A stretch of DNA of 64,000 nucleotides from Atrichornis clamosus (taxonomy: Eukaryota; Chordata; Aves; Passeriformes; Menuridae). The notes under the pieces are model-generated. The model worked only from the letters and a program-made list of their open reading frames with translations, searched no databases and was not told the DNA's origin. The stretch covers positions 46,427-110,426 of the forward strand of contig WBMZ01005360.1 in the NCBI GenBank assembly GCA_013400975.1, in the 5' to 3' direction. Below are positions 49,441 through 60,105 of this stretch, piece after piece. Positions within the stretch are counted from its first letter, which is position 1. Every line of letters begins with the position of its first letter. The translations under genes were made by a program, and so were the position numbers.

Positions 49441-52400
49441 CTGGAAGACAAAATTAAATAATAAATATAAATGAACAACTACATTACTACTCCACACAAA
49501 ACAACACAATGTTGCGTTTCTTTGTTCTGAAGTACTCAAAGAACATTTTGCGTAATTAGAAGAAACCAGTATGCCAGGAATCAGTAAAATCTACCATAAA
49601 CTAGAAGGAAAGCTGGCTGCAGGTGAAGCTGGGTGGCTCCTTCCCTCTACCTCCCTTAAACAACACACTGAAATTTGTATTTCCAGACACGCTCCCCAAG
49701 ACACATTTATGGAGCTATACTGTGTCCTCTCCTACAGCTTCCATCCCAACAGTGCCTTTTTCCCTGTGGCTGGGCATGAACCAGTTTGTACCACTGCCTG
49801 CTAATTAGAGCAATTTCATTTAGGACTTTCATCAGCTGTAAGGGCAAGTCATTCAGCATCTCTGCCTCCCTAATTCTACCCCTGCCATACACAGAAAAGA
49901 ACACACTTTATTCTCATAATAACCCTGGGAGATACCCAAACCAACAGTCATGAGAGTACCCAGAAAAGGTCCTTCCAAGTACTGGCTGTATTATAAATAC
50001 CCAACAGAGATTTTTATAATGCCATGCCACATATGTAGATTTTGCAAACACTACCATTCCAAAAGAGTCTTATAAATGGTATTAAAAATAAACAGAAGAG
50101 AGAAAAATATAGCAGTACAAGTAAGTATCCAATCCCCCAAAAAATCTAAAAAGAACTGTTTCCTTCCTCGATAAACAGAAAATAGAAACCGAGAGCCTCT
50201 TCCAGATCCCCACAACTACTTCAACTAACTGAATATAAGAATGGCTAAATCAGGTCAGACTGGATGTTTCTATACATCAGTATCTTGTCTCCAGCGTTCA
50301 TGAGGAAGTGAGGGCCTGTAGATGTCAGAGCAGACAAGTAGAGCCAGCATGTCGGAATGGATACCCCATCAAATAATCTCTACACCTCCACAGTTTTTAC
50401 CTCAACAATCTCTTGAGCGAGAAGCAGCTTCTTTGTATTTGACAGACTTTGCTTGGGCCGGACGCCATCAGAGACACCAACCCACACACATTAGCTCTCA
50501 AGGAACTCTCCTACCCCCAACACCCAGAACATGCAAATGCCACCTCTCTGCAACACAAAGGACGTAGGCACATGGGGGGATTCTTTCATACATCTAGATT
50601 GGAACAGTTTGACAAATACACTTTTAAAAACAAGCATTCAGGGACCCACTTGTCCCAGAAGACTCACCAGCTGAGCAGCCCTGGCAGGATACCCAGTTGG
50701 TAGGGGGGAACTAAACGTCTCCTACAAATGAGGACACCTCCTGAAAACAATGGATTTTCTGCATGAAATAGAAAGTGTCATCTAGTTCTGCTCAGCTGGG
50801 AAGCAAAGCCTTTGTTCCAGCAGTATGGTCAGATGCTGGCCAACATCTCATCACAGCTGGGGGATGTATATCTGATATTGGAATTGCACGTCCACATTCC
50901 CAACTCTTTTTTCCCCCCTCCCCTCTTTCTGGGTGACAGTTGGGCAAGAGAATTCTAATTGTGCAAGGATCACTGTTTTAGTAAGAAACATTAATCCCAC
51001 AGTCAGCTCTGCATGCAATGCTTTAGACTGCTAAAACTAACCAATTAAATAACAAAAACAGAAAAAAAAAGACATCTCCATAACATGGCTTTTGAACAAT
51101 GCCCATAGGGCAACATTTATTAGATGAGTGTCACAGCTGAAGTGTTCTGGTTGTGCTGCTAAAAATGAAAGCAACCACCACTTAAAATATTAACCGTAAA
51201 AAGAAAATTTTCCCTTTAAGAAGCTGAATAATACAGATGTCTTTTTATCTAAAGTGTTCCTTTCAAAATCAAAAAGCATTAGAAACTCTTTTATGATTTT
51301 CACTTTGAACCTGTTACTACAAAACCATTTGGCCAAGTTCAAGCACTCAAAGTTCCCCACTACAGCAAAACACAAGTATTTTAACAAAAAAATAAGCCAC
51401 ATATATAATTTTAACTGTTTCAGAATAAGCATATCTTTAGGAAACAAAGTTAATTACTCCAGCACCTGCACAACTTTGTCTGTAAAATTCTCAGATATTG
51501 GGGTGATAGGGGGAGGAGGATATTAATCACCATATAATGTTCCAATTTGATACACTATAAACCCAGAGCAACTCTATCATCCTTGCATTTAATTGAGGTA
51601 AGACCTTTGCAACAGGTCAGAAAAGGAGGACCCAATGCCCAAACAAGGCATTATCTTGTCCTGCCTGCCTACAGGAAGGAGAAGGAAGCAACAACAAAAA
51701 CAATACAGCACTAAGGAAAATCATCTCAGTGACACATTCTACTTCTTGCTGTCCAATGACTTCCACACTCACAAAAGAATGCTGTACTTGTGTATGGAGT
51801 TTAAAGACACTTTCTTAATTTTACATGGTGTTACACAGAACAACACACCAAAAAAACCAAGGCAACAAAGGAGAAAAAGTACAGCAAGAGCAGAACATAA
51901 CAAAAGGAAGAGCAAACAGGTAAGTAAACAGGCAGAAAGGTGAGCCTGAATGACAGAGAATACAGCATATGCATTCAAGGGGACAGGTGGCATAATGCGA
52001 AATGAGTCATTTCTCCCTCTTACACAACAGTTCTTTTTTATTTTTATATTTTGTTAATTAAAGTTGAAAGACAACCACGGGACACTCAAAACTGTCAGAA
52101 GCAAAGATGGATTGATTTCAGTACTGTAACTATTCATTAAGCCTTTCAGTGTCACCAGGAAATCGAAACTTGCAAACTACTGTGATAAAGACACCAGAAA
52201 GCTCTTATTACAGGGAGCCAGTTCTAGAGACAAAGCCAGAACAAAGTACGTTTTTGCCAATGTGACAGAGTAATTAGAAGGCAGAATTAAGACAACTCCA
52301 ATCTTGAAACATCAGGAGCCTCTGAGTTAGAACAAAGGACACCAGTCCTCAAGAAGCCCTTGTAGTCACATAGAAGCCCCTTGGTACACACCTTGCTGGG

Positions 52401-52448
52401 CACAAAAAGCTGTGACACCAAAAAAAACCTAAACCAAATACAACTTAC
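49441..52448 (-). other. PDIA5: Intron 2 of PDIA5
   Basis: A 3-kb phase-1 intron, AT-rich. A very weak MIR-like snippet is present near 49905-49945; nothing else is recognisable. Confidence 0.9.
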
Positions 52449-52575
52449 CAGATTTGGAATACAGCACTAGTACGTTATTCCGTGTCCTGAGGAGCTTCTT
52501 AAAATCCTTGTGATCACTTATTTTTTCTATGAGTGGAGACACCTTCAATGAGTACACGAATGCTGGCAGGAATGC
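52449..52575 (-). CDS. PDIA5: PDIA5 exon 2: signal peptide end and start of b-type domain
   Basis: This 127-bp exon starts in phase 0 after acceptor TAG and ends one base into a codon before donor gtaagt. It opens with a hydrophobic stretch (AFLPAFVYSLK), which aligns with the end of the human signal peptide. It then continues VSPLIEKISDHKDFKKLL and RTRNNVLVLYSKS, nearly identical to the human b-type domain start. About residues 15-56 if exon 1 encodes 14 codons as in human. The exact signal-cleavage site cannot be fixed without exon 1. The b-type domain has a thioredoxin fold but no CXXC, and in human PDIR it is reported to bind other ER folding factors. Confidence 0.94.
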
Positions 52576-52700
52576 CTATGGAAACACAAAGTCAGAAACA
52601 TCACTAACAAATACAAACTGCTTCTGCAAATTGTCGCGACACTTTTCCATAATCTTGAGACATGCTGCCTTAAATAGACTATCACATTGATTTGATCAGC

Positions 52701-52764
52701 AAAACAAAACAAATCCCCCCCAAAGACAAAACAAAACCAAACCTAAAAAAAAAAAAAAAAAAAA
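52701..52764 (+). repeat. A-rich tract ending in A20
   Basis: Units of CAAAA/CCAAA followed by an uninterrupted run of 20 A at 52745-52764, just upstream of exon 2 on the sense strand (there a T-run). Confidence 0.9.
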
Positions 52765-53240
52765 GCCAGGCACGTGACGTATTGAAACCGGGCCAATACC
52801 ATTTCTAACAAGCACCCTTAAGTGGAGAGAAGAACATTACATCAAGAAATATGGTTTCAGTTAAGATGCGACCCCCTTTAAAAGTTTGTTTGCTAGTTAG
52901 ATAATCAGATAAAAATTCTTATGTAAATTTAATATACTTTAACAAGAGAAGCAGAAAATTGCCACTTTGAGAGCACACTTGTCCCTAGATCTCAGAATAC
53001 GCTACAAACTCAACTGAGTACTTTGATACCCCACAGAAGACAGCGAGAGCCATGAAGTTAAAATAACCCACACTGACACAGAGCAAGTGTAGGAAATGAG
53101 AACAGAAAATGCAAGTAATCCAGCATCTGCATTACAGCACTAAGTACAAGCCTCTCCCACCCACCCTTCCAAAGTGGAATGGGGCTCATGTTTCCCAGTG
53201 CCCCCACCATGTGACACACACACTGCAGTGCCTTGTTCAG

Positions 53241-53315
53241 CTTCCACTGGCCACATGGGAGACATGGCATTTAACCTCTCTGCATCTCAGTTCTGTATCT
53301 ATGCAAGCAAATTAT
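53241..53315 (+). mobile_element. MIR SINE fragment
   Basis: The segment ggcatttaacctctctgcat then ctcagttctgtatctatg corresponds to the forward MIR core (ggcaagttacttaacctctctgtgcctcagtttcctcatctg). It is short and diverged. Confidence 0.5.
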
Positions 53316-54770
53316 TTCCTGTTCCATCTTTTAGTCCATTTAAATCATGACCATTCCAGAGCAGAGTTTGTCTGTTACAAAGTAAAACTATCAAATTATG
53401 ACCAGAACCTCAGTTGGGGCCTCTACAGCTCATTCTTACTGCAACAACAATAATAATAATCTTATCCATCAGGCTATGCTGCCTTCCTTCTGCACTGAAT
53501 TCATGCTAATGGAATGATTATGGGAAACTTAGCTGGAGAAATTATCTAGTTTCCATTCACCTTACAGGAAAACCTTAACACTTAATTGCTTGGCTAAAAG
53601 CTTTAGCTCATTTGCCTAACACACACACGAGGTTCAACATTTTCTTAATTACAGAACTGATTTTGATCATGCCTCACTCCAGCTGGGCTGGAAAATGTGT
53701 CCAGGTTGGATGTGAAGAAGTAAAAGGCTGTTCTTGCATCCCATGTATTGTAACATGAAGCATTTACAGGAGCAACTAAGCCAATGAAGTCAGTACACAC
53801 AGCCCCAGGCACGCACTTCATTCAAATTCAGCAACTGGCAAGCACCACAGTCACAGAGGCACAGAAAGAAACCCTGAACCTAAGAAACAGACTGTAGAAA
53901 TGACAGAAGTTTTTACATCTGGAATAGAAAGGGGTGTGAGGGGAGTCCTGGGACATGTGAAGTAATGGAAAGAAGTTGAGATGGAGGTCGTCCTCAAAAC
54001 AACCAGGACCTGTCTGGGAACTTAAAGTTACTAGAAAATACACCTAGAACATAAAATCTAAGAGTGAACAAGTTACCCCACTCTGCAGGCAGGATCCCCA
54101 CCACTGAGCCCTGCTGACCAGATGGTCTAATTGTGAGAAGGAAGGAAGCACATTTGCATGTCAGCCCCTACCTTCAGCAAAAATGTCCCTGGTGCTTTAA
54201 TTCAATCGAAAAACTCACATTCTTCTAAATCCTGATGTCCAGAGCTCAGCCTACTTACTTCAGGCTGATGTAGGTGAATCATCTGTGTATTTTCTGAGAT
54301 GGATACATGGTGTTGCCAAGCAGGCAAATATAGTTGGGCTAAATGAGGTGACACAGACGTGCAAATTCCTGCTGAAAACCCATAGTAATCCGGGGCTGCA
54401 AAAGAGGAATTAATCTAGCATTGATTTATAGATAGGTCTCTTTAATGCTCAGTATTTCTTTTAAAACTTTTCCCTTCACCTCAATTTTCATAACTATTCA
54501 AGTGTCCTATAGTTCTATTTATGCCCTGAGCTACAGAAGACAAAAACTAAACTAAAACTAAAGCTGAACATGGGGAAAAAGTGAAACTACAGTTGCTCAT
54601 TCCATTTAAAAAAATGGACTCAATTATGGCTACTCTAGCCGCTGTGAACTCCCTGTCAAAAAGAAATAATTGGACTAAAAAAAACCCACAAAAGCCACTT
54701 TCAACATGTCACCAAATGATATTGTGAACTTAGTTTAAAGAATCTGTCCAGTTTTTACCAATAGCTCAGA

Positions 54771-54832
54771 AGAGGGGCATTGGAACCAGATGATCATTGA
54801 GGTCCCTTCCAACCCACACCATTTCATGGTTC
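54771..54832 (+). mobile_element. CR1 LINE 3'-end fragment
   Basis: The segment ggaaccagatgatcattgag followed by gtcccttccaacccacacc and catggttct matches the conserved 3' end of avian CR1 retrotransposons (usual form: gatgatct...gaggtcccttccaaccc...attctatgattct). It is a short, 5'-truncated copy, as is typical of CR1, lying antisense to PDIA5 in intron 1. Confidence 0.8.
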
Positions 54833-56287
54833 TAAGTACATGCATTTCATGTCTTTTCCAGATAGAATGGCTGTTTTGCCAATTTCAGTGAATTTTCTCT
54901 CTCTTTTTTTTTTCCTTTCCTTATAATGGTAAACCTACAGACTTCTTGAAAAATTGGATTCTGAAAACAGTAACAGCTTTATCTACTGCCTTGTTGGCCT
55001 TGCCACTAACAGAAAACTTGTGGCACTGGTGAAACAGCAGGTGCTTGGAGGGAGATGCATGTAACATTGCATATATCCACTGCTATTTTGCCCAGTTCCT
55101 CTCCAGGTATCAAACCAATACATGTTACTCATTTTCCTGCAGTTTTACTACAGTAGCTCTCTGTGTTCCTATGGTTTAAAGCAAAACCCACTGGGAAAGG
55201 CAATGTGCATACAAGCACACCAGTCAGCCCAGCCGAATAAATCATCATCTCCCTTTAATTAAGATTAATGTTGCAGCCTTTCCTGCTTTTAAAACCCAAA
55301 AGGCCCAAGCCAAAGGCATTGAGTCAGACAGCAATGCCCTGCCTGCACATCTAAGGCAGCCGCAGCAACACCGGGAGGTTATCGGCTGAGCGGAAAAGTC
55401 CACCACCTCCAACTCACATTTGCACTACACAGTGTTTGCAAACTGATAAGAATTGAGTAGTTCCACACTCTTTAGCTTTCTCCTGCTGAAATTAATCAAC
55501 ACCATACCCAGGAATAAATGAGCAGAACCTCCGCCTTCGCTACCAGCTCCGTTGAAGGCAAGTGATGGCAAGGAGTTACTCGCATCAGATGCCAGTCCCA
55601 AACACGGGGCTGCTTTGCCCTGCTCTAGAGTCAGAGCTGTGATGACTGTACCAGCAGCTACAGCCTCACCAGGGCTACAGCCACTAGTTCTGGCAATAAC
55701 ATAAAATTAAGAGGATGGAAAAAAAAGAATTCTATTGAAGCAGAATTCCAGAATTCACAGAAAACCAAACTCATATTCCTGCACAGCCCACAGGTAAAGC
55801 AGCAGCAAAGATGAAGCTAATTTGCATGTACTGCGCTGTATGAATTTAATTGTAAGATATGACTCAGGTAGATTTACTCCAGACATTTTGCAGGAGAGCT
55901 CATCAACCAGGCACTGCCTGATCAAGCACACTGCTTCTTGTTTAACCCAGGGCACAAGAGGAGATGAGCGCATATTAAAAAAAGAAGAGGTCAAGAAAGG
56001 TGACAGTCCCTCCTGGGCAGGAAGCCTCTTTTCATATGCGTCAGGAAGTGCTACATTCACACATATGGAAATCTATAAATAAGAGACAAGCTCAACTCTC
56101 TTGTCACTTGAGCATCCTAAAGCTTTAAAATCTATTCACCACCACGACCACCGCTGAAAAGTTAAGGAACACTCCAAGTATTTTTCTCAGGAAGCTGCCC
56201 ACCTCAGTACCTGCTAAAGTAGATGGCATATTAGGACCAACATGTGCAGCACGTTCCAGTTATGGCAATGAGAAATGTCAACTAAAC

Positions 56288-56365
56288 TGAGGGAAGGTCT
56301 GTTTTATTTCATGCTGTGTTTGCACAGTGCCTATCATAATAGGTCCTCATCCATGGCTGGCTCGG
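56288..56365 (+). mobile_element. Ancient CR1-type LINE 3' fragment
   Basis: The segment tgtttgcacagtgcctatca, then taataggtcctcatccatgg and ctggctcgg, resembles the conserved near-3' part of old amniote CR1 elements known from turtles and crocodilians (tgtttgtacagcgcctagcacaatggggtcctggtccatgactgg). It is diverged and incomplete. Confidence 0.5.
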
Positions 56366-58906
56366 TGACACGACTGTCACCTGGTGTTCTCAGATGCAGG
56401 AAACTTGGGTGGAGACCTCCAGAAAAAGAAAGACTACACGTGGCAGACTATGAAATGCAATTCTCATAGCAATTCCAGTCTGCAGATTTTCCCCAGCTTG
56501 AGATCACAATCTGAATTTATTTTCACAGAATTTTTTATGGTGTAGGTCACACATCAGTCATGTGACCGTAGTGTCTAAGATGCATGAAAGACTCTCAAAT
56601 AAAACATAAGTGAACCCAAACCCTCAAGACAGTCAATTCAAAACTGCTGAGACACTGCTATTCAAGTACAAGGTACAAAAAACTGATGTGTTCTAGCTCT
56701 GCCTCTGTTCTTCAAAGCATGTATTTAAATATATGATCTTGGAAGCTTGGTGGTATAAGTCTGATCAGCCAAAAAGGTTTAATTTTCTTTTTTCCCTACT
56801 CTCTAGGAATTCCTTGCAGAGCTGCCGAACATATGCATGTGTTAAACAGCAGTAAACACCCCACAACCTCACTCCCTTCGAATTGGTACCCAAGGAACAT
56901 CTGAGCCTTCAGAAACCCAGAGGCAAAGAGTTACAGGCAAATAACTATTTGCTAATTATACTTCCAGGACTGACACTATTGAAAAATGTGGTCATCCCTC
57001 AGGCCATGTTTTCTCAAAACCATCAAGGATCTGAGAAAGCAGAGTTTATTTCTCAAGTTTTTACTCTTCTCTGAATCTCATTTTAAAATGAAAAAAGGGA
57101 ATATCTTTCAAACAGCCACAAGAATGTATTTTCATATTTTACATTTATTATTCAAATTAAATGTGATAAATGCTTAACTGCTGCTCCCACAGAACCCAGT
57201 TCAATTTATGAGTTGCTCCCCACAAAAGCTTTGTGACAGTGTGGTCTTTTGCTAAGGATAAGCAGCATGTCTGGAGAGTTACTTACTTATTTTACATCAA
57301 GGGCAAAGAAAACACACGGTTTTAAAAACAAGAAAATAGAAATCAAAATTAAATATGGAAGATCTATCAGAAGAGTAGCATTGTATATTGGACAGAAAAA
57401 CTATTTCCTGTTTCTCCTATTTTCAGCTCAAGAGCCTGGAATATATACTTCCCTGGACACAAATAATGCATAAAAAGTATAAATGAATATGCAGCTGAAA
57501 CAGTGCTTAGGTGCCTGAATCCATATGTCAACATACAATTTTTATGTGCACACTAACACATGTATAATTAGGCAGCCAATTTGCACACTATTCATCAAGA
57601 AAAGCTGAGGCTGTGACAACACTGATTCCAGCACAACTGCTGCTTGGCAGGGACACAGCCTTACACTCAACCACAATTTCAAAAGCCCAGTTTTCAGCAA
57701 GACATTGACTTTGATTTCTGTCTTAGCTTAGCCGCCCACCGGTGTCATTCTCATTTTGGGACAACAGCATTCAACCCACTGTAAATATGATCAACGAGCA
57801 ACCCTGTGCATATGAAACAGATTGTGTCTGACAAGGCATTTTATAGGAATCTAGCTGAAGAGGAAACCTGCCTCAAAATTCCAACGAGTAACGGAGATGA
57901 CTGAATTTAATTTCATTATTAACTTCCTTAGGAGGGGAGTAATTCACGTTCTAAACAAGGATTCAATTGCCACATTAAAATGAGGGGTGGTGGGGAGGGA
58001 ACAGGCAAAAAATCCCAACAAAAAGACAGAATCTCACCTTGCCTTTCCCACTCAGCTCCCAAAATGAGTCCTGTGATGGACTGTGCACTTAACTTCAGAA
58101 GGCTGACTTGAAGGAACATCTCTGTACTGTGGTGTTGGAGGTTTGTAAACCTGCAGATCAGCTGGAGACACAGCCAGGTCCTGTGGTGCAGACAGCACAC
58201 ACATACTGACAATTACCAGGTCTAAGTCATCTTCAGGCAAGCACAAGGGAAAAACTGATCCACTGCTTCCTTCCCCCCAATTTCTTCTCACTTAAAAATA
58301 CAAGATGTTCAAATCCAAAGCCCCCTTGTTTACAAGAATCACAATTTGACTGCAGATGTTTTATCTTCCTTGTTCATCATACACACTACTCTTGACCTTG
58401 TGCAATAATTGCTTGCTTTTCACTCAGGAGCCCTCCCTCTGCTGCTATTTACATTCAGGGTTTTGCTGCTTTGATCACTGAGCCATTTGTAACAAATGCC
58501 TTCCAAGATGGATAGTGATAAGTAGGACAGTCTCCTTTTTTCATTCATGATTAGTATCTAAAACAGCTATAGAAACATTTTAATCAAATCAGATGGGAAA
58601 AGACAGGTTATCTCTGTTACCCAAAGGTACCTCATGGAAGCCTGGTAAAAATTTATTATTTGGAGAGCGGAAGAGAAAGGGTAGCACTTGGGTCTCAGAC
58701 TTCAGGGGTAACAACTGAAGTGGCCCCTGCAGTAGCCTCTGCAATCCCACTGAAACCACAAAATCCTCTTCTCCAACTGCCCCGTGAGGCTTCCCAAAGT
58801 ACAACCTGCTGAGGACCCCCAGCACAAAGGTTGCAGAGCATTATCTGTGACCAATCGGAAAAGCCACCCACAGCCTGATGGGGAGCAGCAACTCCCACAC
58901 CTACAG

Positions 58907-59005
58907 TAGCGTGGGATGGCCAGGTGAGGAGTGCTCCAGGAGCATGGGATGGCCAGGAGAGGAGTGCTCCAGGAGCATGGGATGGCCAGGTGAGGAGTGC
59001 TCCAG
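58907..59005. repeat. 33-bp minisatellite, three tandem copies
   Basis: Three adjacent units of exactly 33 bp (58907-58939, 58940-58972, 58973-59005), each of the form gagcatgggatggccaggtg plus aggagtgctccag. Copies 1 and 3 read caggtgagg and copy 2 caggagagg at the same place. The unit length is a multiple of three, so frames stay open across it. Confidence 0.93.
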
Positions 59006-59984
59006 CAGACACATGGGGACATCAACAACTTCTGCATCACAAGACTGACAGCATTTGCAAACCATGGGTTTGCCCGACAGATTTACATTTGTAGACATGC
59101 CCACTGGACACTTCCTGGGTTTTGTTCATTCCCACAAGCTCTGTGGAAGAACACGTTCTTACTGTGCACATTATCCAGATCAGTTAACTTTCACCTCAAG
59201 CTGTTCCAGAAATTAAAAAACTGCTGCACTACTGACATTTTGTTGTGGGGGGTCATATCTGCAAGAGGCAAGTGTAATATTTTCTTCTGTTTTCCAAGGA
59301 CAGCAAATTAAAATCCTGACACAGGGTGTCTTGGTACTCTTTAACTTAGGCTGAAGAATGCTACAAATAAGGCATTCCACTTAACATGGTGCCTGCTATG
59401 TTCACTTTCCAAATATAGAAGATAGCAAAAAATACCATGGAGACGTCAAGATTTGACTAGACTCTACTGTTCATATTGTTCTTAAACACTGGGGTTTAAG
59501 CCACAGGCATAATAGTCTATACTAAAGGATGTTCTTAAGAGCTCTGTGTAGCAAATTAATTGTATGGTTTATCACTTGGTTTCAAATGCTCTGCAAAGGA
59601 AAACCTGTGCAACTATTTACTAATTAACAACTGACGGTAATAGGGTCAATTACTAGTGCTGACAAAGAACTTTCTTCTTATTATGAATGTGAAGCTCTCT
59701 TCAAGCCAGGCACTGACACCGTACATATATTAAGCAAGCTGTTGATGAAATAATGTTTCAGATATTACTTCTGAACGAGCACATTTGCCTACAGAAGGGC
59801 ATGAGCAAAGCATATGCTGCATAGTCCCCCACTAAAAACTGGGTTTTCAAGAAGTTTAAAGAAATACCACCTACTCAAGAAGCATGTAGGAGGTACTATA
59901 AAAAGAAGACAAAAACACTATTAATGGGATTTATAAGGAAGAGGGGGCAAGAAAATGACACCTGAAAATCTCTAGCACATTATA

Positions 59985-60105
59985 TGGCACTTGTTACCTT
60001 CAGAGCATTGCACAAATGTTAACTAAGTCATCCTCACATTTTTCTGCCAGGTGATAGGAGACAAATCTTAATTTTAATAATTGGAGCAAGATTCACACAG
60101 AAAGG
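59985..60105 (-). mobile_element. MIR-like SINE or old CR1/L3 3'-end relic
   Basis: The segments tatggcacttgttaccttca, cacaaatgttaactaagtca and tcctcac, then a degraded second half ending ttcacacagaaagg, resemble the reverse complement of the MIR 3' part (tatgtgccaggcactgttct...attaactcatttaatcctcac...). The 3' ends of L3/CR1 elements share this sequence, so the exact family is uncertain. Confidence 0.5.

Larger units (their letters stand above)
14963..52575 (-). other. PDIA5: PDIA5 partial gene body (coding exons 2-11)
   Basis: Ten minus-strand exons splice into one continuous frame of 868 nt (289 codons plus 1 nt). The translation follows human PDIA5/PDIR, as I remember it, from the end of the signal peptide to the residue before the second active site. 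PDIA5 is an ER-lumen thiol-disulfide oxidoreductase with an N-terminal non-catalytic b-type domain and three catalytic thioredoxin domains; this span covers the b domain, all of the first catalytic domain and the first half of the second. All donors are GT and all acceptors AG. Intron phases from intron 1 to 11 are 0,1,2,2,0,0,1,0,2,2,1. Exon 1 and exons 12 onward are not in the window. The family call is very secure; exon numbers are by analogy with human. Confidence 0.95.

Noticed and set aside
49905..49945. Possible MIR/L2 snippet (ttctcataataaccctggga)
   Set aside because: Too short and diverged to support as a feature.
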